Of a stretch of DNA of 64,000 nucleotides, positions 9,378-19,501 are shown piece after piece; within the stretch, counting starts at the first letter, position 1; every line of letters begins with the position of its first letter. Under the pieces are notes generated by a model. The model was given only the letters and a program-made list of their open reading frames with translations. It did not search any database and had not been told where the DNA came from. The position numbers and the translations under genes are program-made. Origin of the DNA: CAZDBA01 sp965224765. GTDB lineage: Bacteria; Planctomycetota; Planctomycetia; Pirellulales; Pirellulaceae. The DNA is taken from positions 113,983-177,982 of the forward strand of contig CBDDAC010000015.1 of assembly GCA_965224765.1 (NCBI GenBank), given 5' to 3'.

Positions 9378-11689
9378 ATGAATGAAAAAGAACTAACAGT
9401 GACAGAAGTCCAAAAAATGATTCTCGGCCATGTCAACCGAGACAACTACAAGCCAGTCAAACCCAAAGTTATTGCCAAAAAGTTAGGCTTGCTTAAACAC
9501 GAAGGCGGAGAGCGTCTCTTCAAAAAAGCCATCAAACGGCTGATCAAAGATGGCAATATCAAATGGGTGCAAAACACCTCATCCAACGAGTCGTCAAAAA
9601 GAAATCCAAGCCGGACAAGCCCGCAAGAATGAAGTCGTCGGAAAATTCAGCCGCGCCGCCGGGGGCTACGGATTCGTCCGTCCTGAAAACTCCACCGTGT
9701 CGGACCGCTCCGAAGACATCTACATTCCGCATCGCAAAATCTTGGATGCCACCAACGGTGATATCGTCCGTGTCATCACGACAAAATCTCAACGCGGCGA
9801 CCGAATGAGGATCACTGGTCGAGTCATTGACATCGTCGAACGGAGCACCAACCAATTCGTCGGTACGTACCGTGAACAAGGCGAGTTAGGATTTGTCATC
9901 GTTGACAACAGCATCTTCGACACGGGTATCCTGGTTGGGGATGCTGGCGCAAAAACTGTCGTACAGACGATAAAGTCGTTATCGAAATGGTTCGGTTCCC
10001 ATCGCATCACTGCGAAGGGGAGGGCGTCATCGTCAAAGTGCTTGGCGAGCGCGGCCAACGGGTGTCGATACTCAAACCGTCATCCACGAATATGATCTCC
10101 CCGGCGAGTTCCCCGAAGAGGCACTGGAGAGCGCACGAGCCCAAGCCGAGAAATTCGACGAATCAATTCCCGAGAGCCGAACCGACTTTACAGGCGAAAC
10201 GGTAATTACTATCGACCCCAAAGAGGCCCGAGACTTTGACGATGCGATTTCCTTGAAACAGTTGGAGAACGGACATTGGCGTTTGGAGTTCACATTGCCG
10301 ACGTATCGCATTTCGTGCCGCTCCGGTCCAAACTGGACAACGAAGCCTATCGCCGCGCGACCAGCGTCTACCTGCCAGACAAAGTCATTCCGATGTTGCC
10401 GGAGATCATTTCAAACAACCTGGCGAGCCTCCAACCGGACCGCGTTCGCTACACCATGACCGCTGTCATCGAGTTTTCCGAAGAAGGTGTGCCCATTGCC
10501 ACGGACATGCACCGCGGCGTCATCAAAAGCGCACACCGGTTTAACTACGAGGAAGTAGACGAATACCTCGAAAACGACCGCCCCTGGAAAAAGAAACTCA
10601 CTCCAGAGGTTTTCCAAATCGTGCGTGAAATGCATACCTTGGCCATGATGCTGAGAAAGCGGCGAATGAAGCGAGGAGCAATCGACTTGGCAATTCCTGA
10701 AGTAAAGATTGAACTCGACGAGGACGGAAAAGTTTGTGGAGCCACGACTCGGAACAACACCGAAAGCCACCAGATGATCGAAGAGTTTATGTTGGCTGCC
10801 AACGAAGCGGTTGCCCAGAAACTTCAAGACCTCGGGCTTTTCATGATTCGACGGATTCACGAACCACCAGCAGAAAAGAAACTACTGGATTTAACCAGCT
10901 TCATTCGCGAGATGGGAATTGACTGTGAAAGCATGCAAAGCCGTTTCGAAATCAAACGCGTTGCCGAACTCGCCAACGCGCGTCCTGATCGAGCGGCAGT
11001 TCACTTTTCCATTTTGCGATCCATGCAAAAAGCCGTCTACAGCCCGAAGGAAGTCGGCCACTACGCACTCAATAGCAAAGCCTACTGTCATTTCACGTCG
11101 CCCATCCGCCGCTATCCCGACCTGATCATTCATCGCATGATCGGAGATTTCATCGACGGAAAAAAGCCGATGTCTGACTTTGATCGTCTGACAAAACTAG
11201 GGCAACACTGTAGTAGCCTGGAACAGCGAGCAGAACAAGCGGAACGAGATCTCAAAAAGCTCAAACTGATGAATTACCTGTCGGACAAATCGGCATGGAA
11301 ATGCAAGCGGTTGTCACCGGGGTAGAACCCTATGGATTGTTTGCCCAAGGAATTGAGCTGCCTGCAGAAGGGTTAATCCCACTCCCCAACCTGCCCGCAG
11401 ATGAATATCTGTTCGATCGTGCAGCACGGACACTCAACGGACATCGAGACTCCAATCAATTCCGACTGGAGATCGCGTCAAAATTCGCGTGAGCCATGTG
11501 GATCCTGATCGACGTGAGATGGAATTCGAATTGGTTGAGATGATTGCCTCCAACAAAGTTGCGAAGCTCAAATCCAAACGCGATGAAAGCTCGAAAGGAC
11601 CGCGAAAAGGGCGTGAAAAACCAATCGAAAAAAGCGGCGTTGATAAATACAAGTACAAGGTACACCCTCGCCGCACCGTTAGCGGTTGA
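9378..11689 (+). CDS. rnr: Ribonuclease R, reading frame broken by seven apparent one-base deletions
   Basis: RNase R is a processive 3'-5' exoribonuclease. In order: an N-terminal winged-helix (LTVTEVQKMILGHVN), a Lys-rich linker, cold-shock domains (GKFSRAAGGYGFVRPENS), the RNB catalytic domain (TIDPKEARDFDDAISL; GVHIADVSHFVP with the catalytic acidic cluster; HFTSPIRRYPDL) and an S1-like domain with a basic tail. The frame changes seven times, at about 9565, 9625, 9957, 10060, 10285, 11287 and 11468. Each change is repaired by adding one base to a homopolymer (G, A, A, G, G, A, G), giving 772 residues. Between the breaks the sequence is well conserved with no internal stops, which argues for sequence error over long-standing decay. 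The start at 9378 gives the expected domain beginning. Confidence 0.9.
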
Positions 11690-11913
11690 GGACGCTTGGC
11701 AAAACCGCCCTCCAGCGACACGCATTATCCAAACACTCGTCAAAACCGGCATCTTTCGCGGAATCCGAAATGCAGGCTCCTTAGTTAGTCGCCGCGTTGC
11801 CGTTTTTATTTCGCTCTTTTGAGTTCCAACTAGAATGGATTGTGGCCATCCACAGATTATGCAATCCAAATTCTATCCCGTTTCCAATGATTCACCGTTT
11901 GAAAACTTCAGCG

Positions 11914-12922
11914 ATGTCTACCAGACAAGTCACCGTTCTGATGACTGTCTTCAATGGGATGCCCTACCTGAAACAATCGGTAGAGTCGATCCTTCATCAA
12001 AGCCTTCAAGACTTTGAATTCGTGATTGTCGACGATGGTTCCACCGATGGAACCAGTGATTATCTCGCGTCTCTTCGAGACCCACGAATCAAGATTATCC
12101 GACAAACCAATGGTGGTACCGCGGCAGCGGCAAACCGCGGCTTAGAATGGGTCAAAACCGATTTTTGTTGCTCGCATGGATGCCGACGATATCGCAATTC
12201 CCGATCGACTGGCCAAGCAGTTGTCCTTCATGATTCACCATAACGGTATTGGAATCGTTGGATCTCAAGTATCCCCCATCGGGGATAACGGTACGGGCAA
12301 GAGCCTTCGATTGCCGGTCAAACACCCTGAAATTTTTAATGCCCTGATGACAGGCAAGCATGGACTTGCCCACAGCTCGTTGATGATTCGAACCAAGCTG
12401 CTCAAAGACCTTGGGGGCTATTGGAAATTCAGACTGATCGACGATTGGGACATGATGTTGCGAATGGGCGAAATCTCGCAACTCGCCAATATCCCAGAAG
12501 TTCTTTTGAACTATCGCGTCCATTCGGGGAGCCTCAACGGCACGTCAATGATGCGGATGCACAGAAACATTCGTTACGCAATCGAGCGTGCCAAACGACG
12601 ACAAGCTGGCCTCGAACAAGTTACCTATGACGAGTTTCAGCAACTGATGGACGGCAAACCACTTCACAGTCGCATATCCGAAAAGTTGCACGTTCACGCG
12701 ATGGCACAATACCGACTCGCCGTTGCCGATATTTATGGCGGACAACGATTCAAAGGCTATCTGAGGCTGCTCTGGTCATCACTTTGTTCACCGGCCAGAA
12801 CCGTGCATCGCCTGGGCCGCATCCTGCGAAAATCAAAGCCATTGGCTACGGAAATCCTGCCCGCCGATCAATCACGATCTTCTCAGCTGACTTCTGTACC
12901 TCCTGAAAAAACGCCTTTTTAG
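11914..12922 (+). CDS. Family 2 glycosyltransferase, frameshifted
   Basis: GT-A fold glycosyltransferase. TVLMTVFNGMPYLKQSVESI and VIVDDGSTDGT bind the nucleotide-sugar, and MDADD is the DXD metal-binding motif. WKFRLIDDWDMMLRMGEIS and LLNYRVHSGS are typical of the acceptor-side half. The frame breaks at the T5 run at 12162-12166; removing one T joins KTDF to VARMDADDIA and gives about 335 residues. The start is uncertain: 11914 begins directly at the conserved core, while an ATG at 11887 adds nine residues. The acceptor is unknown and no polysaccharide cluster is adjacent. Confidence 0.8.
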
Positions 12923-13815
12923 ATCAACTGTCGTTTAACTTTTTGGGCTTTTTTCGTTTCACTCGCAGTCACGGCAAGAGACGCGATTGACAAGCGATCT
13001 TGCAACAGAATATTCACATTCAGTTTCTGCACATTCAGTTTCTGGGTGCCATGCTCCTCGATCGCGTGGGCATGTCTTGGGCTGCCAAAGCCTAGCCTCC
13101 CGTTCCTCGTTTGAGAAGAATAGGAATGTTTCGGCAGGAGCCTCAACCTCCCGTTTAAGACAAGAACCTCGATGACGGTGCGACGGGTGCCATGCTCCAC
13201 GCTTGCGTGGGCATGTGGTTGCAGGTACTAGCCCCAAGTTCGACGTTTGAGAGGAATTAGGAAATGTTTCGGCGGGAGCCTCAACCTCCCATTTAAGACA
13301 AGAACCTCGACGACGGGGTCCGGCAAGTGAGGCTGGGGCACCCATTACCCAAAAATCAGTTGATGGCAGAGTGAATACTTCGGGGTGGGAACCTCTGGTC
13401 GTTACTTGATCGTTACAGAACAGGTCAGGATTCGCCCGTAAAATCAAAGTGTGACTTTGGTTTTCGAAACTACAGAAGTTTCGACGTGAACGGCGATCAT
13501 TCCTGCTGGCAATGACTCTCCTTTTAGTTTGTCCAAGTGGGCGATTGACCCAACGAAGTGTTCAACCGGACAACTAACGTCCTCGCGCCTAGTGTGGATG
13601 CCGCAATCGCTATTGACGGAGATATTCTTTTTACCGTCGGTGGAGAGAACGTGCTAATCCAAAGGGGGAAATCAACTGCGACGCCAAAAAAGGATCTACA
13701 CCACAAGACACCGAATTCTTTGAGTTCGGTTCTCCCGTTGTCAGGTAAAAACCTGAGGGGTGTGATCGCTTGAAATTTTGACAAAGTTTGTGTTTAAAAG
13801 AGTTACAATACAGAG
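12923..13815. repeat. Intergenic region with a 141-bp tandem duplication of R2 and R1
   Basis: Two consecutive copies of a 141-bp unit start at 13044 and 13185. Each holds an R2 element (GGGTGCCATGCTCC...GCGTGGGCATG), then an R1 copy (13128-13152 and 13266-13290), then TTTAAGACAAGAACCTCGA. They are preceded by a 15-bp doublet (CATTCAGTTTCTG twice, 13015-13043). Small hairpins follow: CAAAGT-GTG-ACTTTG (about 13445-13459) and CGAAACT...AGTTTCG (about 13464-13481). CAGGT-AAAA-ACCTG (13741-13754) lies 60 bp before the response-regulator gene and could be an operator or terminator stem. No gene is supported. Confidence 0.7.
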
Positions 13816-14535
13816 ATGAACAATCAACAAACTATTTTGACGATCGAAGATGACAACGCGATTCGACGGGGAATCGTTGACGCACTGAACTTCAAAGGCT
13901 TTCGCGTTCTCGAAGCGGCCGATGGAGACGAAGGACTAAGGCTCGCCACCACTTTGGACTATGACCTTTTGCTGTTGGATCTGGCGTTACCAGGCACTCC
14001 AGGAATGGAAATACTGCAAGCGGTACGCAGAACTCTACCAACCCAGCCGATCATTATCCTGACTGCCAAAGGCGACGAAAACGCACGTGTTGACGGTTTA
14101 AAAACCGGAGCAGATGACTACGTCGTCAAACCCTTCAGCGTTCTGGAGCTAATTGCAAGAGTCGAAGCGGTCCTGCGCCGTTCTCCCAGCCGCCCCGACA
14201 ACATTGGATGTATCGACTTTGCGGGCGGAGTCGTCGACTTCGACAGGCGCGAACTTCGTTTTGCCGAAAATGAAAGAGTCGAGCTTTCTGAACGAGAAAC
14301 TGAATTGCTTCGTTACCTGGCGACCAATAGCGGGCGGGCCATCTCCCGAGATGAACTTTTATCCAGTGTCTGGCGTCTAAGCCCCAAAGGAATCTCGACA
14401 CGGACGATTGACATGCACGTTGCGCGACTCCGAGAGAAACTTCGCGACAATTCCGGTGAGCCGCGAATCCTCCTGACCGTTCGCGGCAAAGGTTATATGT
14501 TCCAAAACACATCCAGTTCGGCACCTGCAGTATGA
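13816..14535 (+). CDS. OmpR/PhoB-family response regulator
   Basis: A 239-residue cytoplasmic transcription factor. The receiver domain (1-120) has the acidic pair EDD (11-13), the phospho-acceptor Asp55 in LLLLDLALPG, Thr in IILTAKGD and Lys in DDYVVKPF. The C-terminal winged helix (about 130-232) shows ELSERETELLRYLATNSGRA and TIDMHVARLREKL, typical of OmpR DNA-binding domains. Its stop overlaps the start of the kinase gene (ATGA), so the two are translationally coupled. The regulon is unknown. A TTGACA at 13778 lies upstream, but its spacing to a TACAAT is about 20 bp, so a promoter is only weakly supported. Confidence 0.93.
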   Translation: MNNQQTILTIEDDNAIRRGIVDALNFKGFRVLEAADGDEGLRLATTLDYDLLLLDLALPGTPGMEILQAVRRTLPTQPIIILTAKGDENARVDGLKTGADDYVVKPFSVLELIARVEAVLRRSPSRPDNIGCIDFAGGVVDFDRRELRFAENERVELSERETELLRYLATNSGRAISRDELLSSVWRLSPKGISTRTIDMHVARLREKLRDNSGEPRILLTVRGKGYMFQNTSSSAPAV

Positions 14536-16493
14536 TGAAAAAGCCCTGGCAAATCTGGACTCTTTTTTCGACTATCCTTTGCGTTGTTCTCCCCGCAATG
14601 GTTTGGCTAACAATGCAAATCAACGAGGCTGCCCAGCTACGAGAACAAGATCGAGTCGAAACTGAACTGGCACGTCGAGAAGCCGAGTTGCAGGAACTAA
14701 TCAATTGCGCCCTCTACCGCATGGATTGGTGGGCAACACCGCTTGTCGCTCAAGAAGCCGCTCGCCCATACTATTTGTACGAACCGATTTTCCAAATCAC
14801 CGCGGACGCGAGTAACTTCCCCAACTCGATAAACAGTAGCCTTGGAAAACCACCCGAGCAAAAAAAACTGGAACGCACTTCACCGTTGGTTTATGAAACG
14901 TCTGATTTTGTTGTCATGCATTTCCAGATCACGGAGGACAACCAAATCACTTCACCCCAGGCTTGCGGAGCCTATGCGCTTTCCTGTGGCGTGTCTCAAT
15001 CACAATTGATGAGCAACGATAGCAACTTCGCGATCGCGTCTGAACTTTGCGAATACAAGGACATCGTTGTAAAGTGTACCGAGTTGCCTAAATTCGATGG
15101 AAGTCATGACAATACCGACGTCAGCTTTCAAACGGTCTACCGCGACCCATCCTACAATCGGTTCTCAAACCCCTACGGCGAAACCAACGAGTTGCTTCAG
15201 CAGCAGGAACAATTAGACAACGACATGGGCGGGCGTGGTGGAGGCGGTCGCGGCGGAGGTGGACGTGGCGGGAACACCAAGTCAATGCAACAAGTAGAAC
15301 GTAGTGTCGGCCGCGGAAACGCTGAGTATGCTCAACGGGCACAATCTGCAGAGCAGAACGCACGAACTCAATGGGCCTCCAACAATCTCAATGATTGGAA
15401 TCGTGATTCACCAGGCCTGATTCGAGAAGGAATCATGCGCCCGCTTTGGGTTGGCGATAAATTGTTGCTTGCGCGACGCGTCGAAGGCGAAAACAAAAAG
15501 CTAGTTCAATGTTGCTGGCTAAACTGGGACACCATCCGCAAGAGATTAAAAGAAGAAGTGGCGGACCTGCTCCCCGAACTCGAATTCGAACCGGTGACGG
15601 ATAAACTTCAACTTGAAGTCAGTCGAGCCATGGCCACGCTTCCTGTTCAAATTGTCGTCGACTATCCCAAACTTCTATCCACATTGGCATTGGATTCACC
15701 TTCACCGATTTCCTCGTCAATGTCGGGTCTGAAACTAAGTCTTTGGTTGGCCTGGATTGGACTTGGGCTGGCAGCATTCGCCTCCGCTCTCCTGCTGAAG
15801 GGTGTCATGCAACTCAGCGAAAGGCGAGCGGCGTTCGTATCGGCCGTCACTCACGAACTGCGCACCCCCCTCACAACGTTTCGAATGTACTCTGAAATGC
15901 TGGCGGAAAAGATGGTGCCGCCGGAGAAACAGCATGAATACGCGGAAACGATGAAAATCGAGGCAGACCGCTTGTCCAGCCTGGTCGAGAATGTCCTGCA
16001 GTTTGCCCGGTTGGAACGTGGCGGAGCGGAGAACAGAAACGAACAAATCGATTTGGAAAAATTACTCGGGCAATTTTCCGACCGATTGAAAAACCGCGTT
16101 CAAGAGGCTGATATGCAGTTGAAGCTGCAACTCAACGGCCTCGAAAAATCAATCGTCCAAACCGATCCTTGCAAGGTTGAACAAGTGATTTTCAATCTCG
16201 TCGACAATGCCTGCAAGTACGCACAACAAAGCTCAAACAAGCATATCATCGTGAACGTAACGCAAAGAAAAGGTCGCACCTTGATTTCTGTTCAGGACTT
16301 TGGGCCAGGCATCGCTCCCAAATTCAAGCGGCTTCTATTCAAGCCATTTTGCAAATCTGACCAAGAAGCAGCGGACACCGCATCAGGTGTCGGGCTTGGC
16401 CTGGCGCTCTGTCAACGAATGGTAAATTCGTTGGGTGGAAAGATCTACCTCGCCAGCTGCGAAAAAGGCTGTCGATTTGTCTTTGAGTTTTGA
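14532..16493 (+). CDS. Membrane sensor histidine kinase with Gly/Arg-rich periplasmic insert
   Basis: A 653-residue partner of the preceding response regulator. The first membrane segment is at residues about 6-30 (IWTLFSTILCVVLPAMVWLT) and the second at about 400-425 (LSLWLAWIGLGLAAFASALL). The roughly 370 residues between them form a large sensor region with no recognised domain. It includes a low-complexity GGRGGGGRGGGGRGG stretch at about 235-250. After the second segment, HisKA has His441 in VTHELRTPLTTF, and HATPase_c has N (FNLVDNACKYA), G1 (DFGPGIAP) and G2 (GVGLGLALC). The ligand is unknown. The long glycine-arginine insert is unusual and is probably a flexible linker. Confidence 0.92.
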   Translation: MMKKPWQIWTLFSTILCVVLPAMVWLTMQINEAAQLREQDRVETELARREAELQELINCALYRMDWWATPLVAQEAARPYYLYEPIFQITADASNFPNSINSSLGKPPEQKKLERTSPLVYETSDFVVMHFQITEDNQITSPQACGAYALSCGVSQSQLMSNDSNFAIASELCEYKDIVVKCTELPKFDGSHDNTDVSFQTVYRDPSYNRFSNPYGETNELLQQQEQLDNDMGGRGGGGRGGGGRGGNTKSMQQVERSVGRGNAEYAQRAQSAEQNARTQWASNNLNDWNRDSPGLIREGIMRPLWVGDKLLLARRVEGENKKLVQCCWLNWDTIRKRLKEEVADLLPELEFEPVTDKLQLEVSRAMATLPVQIVVDYPKLLSTLALDSPSPISSSMSGLKLSLWLAWIGLGLAAFASALLLKGVMQLSERRAAFVSAVTHELRTPLTTFRMYSEMLAEKMVPPEKQHEYAETMKIEADRLSSLVENVLQFARLERGGAENRNEQIDLEKLLGQFSDRLKNRVQEADMQLKLQLNGLEKSIVQTDPCKVEQVIFNLVDNACKYAQQSSNKHIIVNVTQRKGRTLISVQDFGPGIAPKFKRLLFKPFCKSDQEAADTASGVGLGLALCQRMVNSLGGKIYLASCEKGCRFVFEF

Positions 16494-17254
16494 AAGCCTA
16501 AGCGATCAAGATACACCTGTTCAGGCTGTACCTCGCTGACGCGTCGGGTTTCCATTGACACTGCAACACACATGGTTGCTCACAACAAACATGTCGCACA
16601 GCACACCGCGAGGTCAAGGCTCCTGTCGAGACCTACCCAATAACCAGACTCAAATCTTTGCCGCGGAGCGGCTATTTCTATTAGCCCCAGACTTTCAGTC
16701 TGGGGTAACATCCCCTCCTCCAAACAAAGTCGTGGAACGACGGCATCCGTCGAGCATGAAATGGATAGACGCGTAGGCCGTGCTTTACGAAAACCCGACA
16801 CGTCAGCGAGGACCTGTGCTGGCTGTTCCTCGCTCACGCGTCGGGTTTCCATTGACACCGCAACACACATGACACCGCAACACACATGACACCGCAACAC
16901 ACATGACACCGCAACACACATGACACCGCAACACACATGACACCGCAACACACATGACACCGCAACACACATGACACCGCAACACACATGACACCGCAAC
17001 ACACATGATGCCTCACGATGCACATGTCGCACAGCGACACCGGAAGGTCAAGGCTCCTGCCGAGACCTACCCAACAACCAGACTCAAATCTTTGCCGCAG
17101 AGCGGCTATTTCTATTAGCCCCAGACTTTCAGTCTGGGGTAACACCCCCTCCTCCAAACAAAGTCGTGGAACGACCGCATCCGTCCACGAGTCGGTGGAA
17201 ACCTGTCCGGCGCGCATACCAACTTGAAAACAGTCTCAAAACACAGCAACCTGC
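16494..17254. repeat. Duplicated R3/R4 block flanking a 17-bp tandem array
   Basis: Two near-identical blocks of about 190 bp (about 16567-16757 and 17003-17193) each read CATGTCGCACAGC, an R1-like GGTCAAGGCTCCTG segment, then a full R4 unit. The R4 unit consists of GCGGAGCGGCTATTTC, the hairpin CCCCAGACT-TTC-AGTCTGGGG, and CGTGGAACGACGGCATCC. R3 sequence (CGCGTCGGGTTTCCATTGAC) stands before each. The long R3 palindrome at about 16783-16852 (AAACCCGACACGTCAGCGAGG against CCTCGCTCACGCGTCGGGTTT) directly precedes the 17-bp array. No gene; short open frames here are readings of the repeat. Confidence 0.8.
16854..17006 (+). repeat. 17-bp tandem repeat, nine exact copies
   Basis: GACACCGCAACACACAT is repeated nine times head to tail without change. 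A single diverged copy (GACACTGCAACACACAT) stands at 16554 in the upstream duplicate block, so the array apparently grew from one copy. There are no unique spacers, so this is not a CRISPR array. Confidence 0.92.
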
Positions 17255-19489
17255 CTAGGATCCGAAGTTCTCATTCAGCCAAAACATGAGTCGTTCAGCC
17301 AAAGAGCGTTTTCGTGTTTGCAAACGAGCCTGTCCGCCATAGCCAATCTTGAACGGCAATCGATCGCTTTTGATTTCGACACGAGCGAAATACTGAATGT
17401 TTTTTTGACTTTGCTGGGCCACCATCTCTGATACAAGATCCGGCAATTCCATCCGTTTCATGGATGCTTCTACAGCCTCGTAGCGGTCATCTTTTCCGAT
17501 GGATCGATCAGAGACTCCAATCTCTTTGATGATCGATTCGATAACCCTCCCTGGCTCAGCATACAATTTGATGCGAATCTTCTGCCCCTCATGGGCAAAC
17601 TCCATCTGATTCTCGGTAAGCAAAACGATGGCGTACCATTTGGAGAGATCCGCCACCTCACAAAACCTTTGCCCCTGGATCGCTGTCACCGTCTCGTTCA
17701 ACCCCGTCAATAGTGGCTGCGGATCGATAACCCCGGAGTTTTCGGCACTTGCCTGATAAGGGGTGGCAAGAACGGTCCCGGAAATACTACTACTCAGATA
17801 CAACATCTGATTCCGCTGTTTGAGCTCAACGAGCTTGCGTGTTGCATCAATTATTGCTCCATCCAGTGCATCCAGACGATCAAAATATTCGGCACCGCCG
17901 CCAGCCGCTCCTCCCTTTTCGGCAATCGTTCGCTCATTCCGCTTTTGCCGGAGTTCACTTTCCGCTGCTGCCAAAGACAGTTCTAGATCAATGTTCTCCA
18001 GAACGGCCAACACATCCTTCGCATTGACACGATCACCTGGTTTGATCAAAGGTTTATACAACACCCCCGACTCTTGAACGTAAATCGTTTCAAAATCCTG
18101 GGGCACCGCAACAACTGGCGCCAAAATCTGATGGGGCAGGGGGATGAACAAAAGGCACCCCAAGGCAGCCAACAGAACAATACTGATAATCGAAAAGCGT
18201 TTTTTCTTCACTTGATGCATCCGTCCAGGAACAGACATATAACGGTATAAACGGTAACTTGGCCACAACAACATGCCGACAATCGAGAACGCTGCGATCC
18301 CTCGCCCCAATGAATCCAGCCCATAGGGTTCCAACCATCGCGTCAAGAACAACAGGATCGAAAACATAATGATCCAGCGGTAGCAAAATGCCGCCACCGT
18401 AAACATGGCAAATGAAATAGGTCGATTGGTGGGCATCAACTGGTCATCGGGAATTTCAAGTCCCAACCAATGGCGTCCCAACAAAGTCGTCAATGCCTTG
18501 CTGGATTTCTGCTGCAAATTGGGAATCTCCAGGACATCGCTCATGATGTAGTAACCGTCAAATCGCAGTAACGGGTTTCCATTGAACAATACCGTGCTGA
18601 TCGATGAAATCAACATGAATTGCAAACAGACATCCTGCACAATCCCTGGCTCTGCGAACCACCAGATAAAGGTGGCAATCGTGGCAAGGATCACTTCGAT
18701 ATACATCCCTGCCGCTCCAATTGCCGCGCGATGCCACTTATTGGGCAATCGCCAACTATCGGAAACATTGCAATACAAGCAGGGAGTAAGCACCAACAAC
18801 ATGAAACCAATTTCATGGCATTCACCTCCCAACCGTTTGCAGGCAAGTCCATGTCCAAATTCGTGCAGTACTTTGGCAAAGCACAAAACGGCCGCAAACA
18901 TATACCATCGACGCACATCAAAGAACGCGTCGAATCCTGGCAAACGAGATTGAAACTCTGCCCAATTCACAAGCACGCTGGTCAAGGCAATCGCCCCAGC
19001 CATCAAGAATAAAATCATGGCCGTTGGAGTAAACAACCACCAAGTCCACTTGACCAACCAATTCAAAATCATTTCAGGATCGAACCCTCGATATCGAACG
19101 GCCAAAATATTGGACATGCTGGTGACACGCTCCATCGCGATACTCTTCCGACCCCGACGAAGCAATTCACTTCCCTGGCCTGAGGCATCGGAAATCACCA
19201 AACCATCTTTGTGAAATCGCATCAACAGTTGTTGAAGATCGTTTCGCGTAATTCGTTTGGGTGCATGAGTTTCATGGTAGCTGTCAATAATCTGCTCAAC
19301 GGAACGCGTTCCATCCAGCAGTTTCAGCAGATAAACAACGTTTGGCGGAAACTGATAGAACTTTTGGCCGACGGGCTCTTTGACGACCCAATACTCAACA
19401 CCTTGATAATTCTGTCGGTCAAACGTCAAGTCACCGCGCATCTTGAGCTTGACTGGTGGTTCACCGGTGGGAGGAGAGATTACTGACAT
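17255..19489 (-). CDS. PqqD-like/M50 metalloprotease/HlyD-like membrane protein
   Basis: A 744-residue multipass membrane protein. Residues about 15-110 resemble a PqqD-type peptide-binding winged helix (VVYLLKLLDGTRSVEQIIDS). About 130-440 is an M50/site-2-protease-like membrane core with the zinc motif HEFGHG in KVLHEFGHGLACKRLGG and the second ligand region NPLLRFDGYYIMSDVLE. From about 455 a further membrane segment (ISIVLLAALGCLLFIPLP) leads into an HlyD-type barrel-sandwich hybrid (GVLYKPLIKPGDRVNAKDVL) with a helical hairpin and a beta-barrel. The end of the gaf-hlyD gene is only 12 bp upstream, which strongly suggests an operon. Likely role (inference): a membrane-fusion or processing component of a protein or peptide exporter. 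Confidence 0.85.
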   Translation of the reverse strand: MSVISPPTGEPPVKLKMRGDLTFDRQNYQGVEYWVVKEPVGQKFYQFPPNVVYLLKLLDGTRSVEQIIDSYHETHAPKRITRNDLQQLLMRFHKDGLVISDASGQGSELLRRGRKSIAMERVTSMSNILAVRYRGFDPEMILNWLVKWTWWLFTPTAMILFLMAGAIALTSVLVNWAEFQSRLPGFDAFFDVRRWYMFAAVLCFAKVLHEFGHGLACKRLGGECHEIGFMLLVLTPCLYCNVSDSWRLPNKWHRAAIGAAGMYIEVILATIATFIWWFAEPGIVQDVCLQFMLISSISTVLFNGNPLLRFDGYYIMSDVLEIPNLQQKSSKALTTLLGRHWLGLEIPDDQLMPTNRPISFAMFTVAAFCYRWIIMFSILLFLTRWLEPYGLDSLGRGIAAFSIVGMLLWPSYRLYRYMSVPGRMHQVKKKRFSIISIVLLAALGCLLFIPLPHQILAPVVAVPQDFETIYVQESGVLYKPLIKPGDRVNAKDVLAVLENIDLELSLAAAESELRQKRNERTIAEKGGAAGGGAEYFDRLDALDGAIIDATRKLVELKQRNQMLYLSSSISGTVLATPYQASAENSGVIDPQPLLTGLNETVTAIQGQRFCEVADLSKWYAIVLLTENQMEFAHEGQKIRIKLYAEPGRVIESIIKEIGVSDRSIGKDDRYEAVEASMKRMELPDLVSEMVAQQSQKNIQYFARVEIKSDRLPFKIGYGGQARLQTRKRSLAERLMFWLNENFGS

Positions 19490-19501
19490 CTTGCTTCGCG
19501 C

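Noticed and set aside
13524..13784. Small gene upstream of the response regulator
   Set aside because: Overlapping open frames on both strands, no recognisable composition or start context; probably chance.
16854..17006. CRISPR array
   Set aside because: Units are contiguous 17-bp repeats with no spacers and no cas genes nearby; it is a simple tandem repeat.
16580..17217. Cys-rich repeated protein on the minus strand
   Set aside because: The reading is an artefact of the 17-bp array (period 51 bp, CVLRCHVCCGVM-like pattern) and surrounding repeats; no start context or homology.
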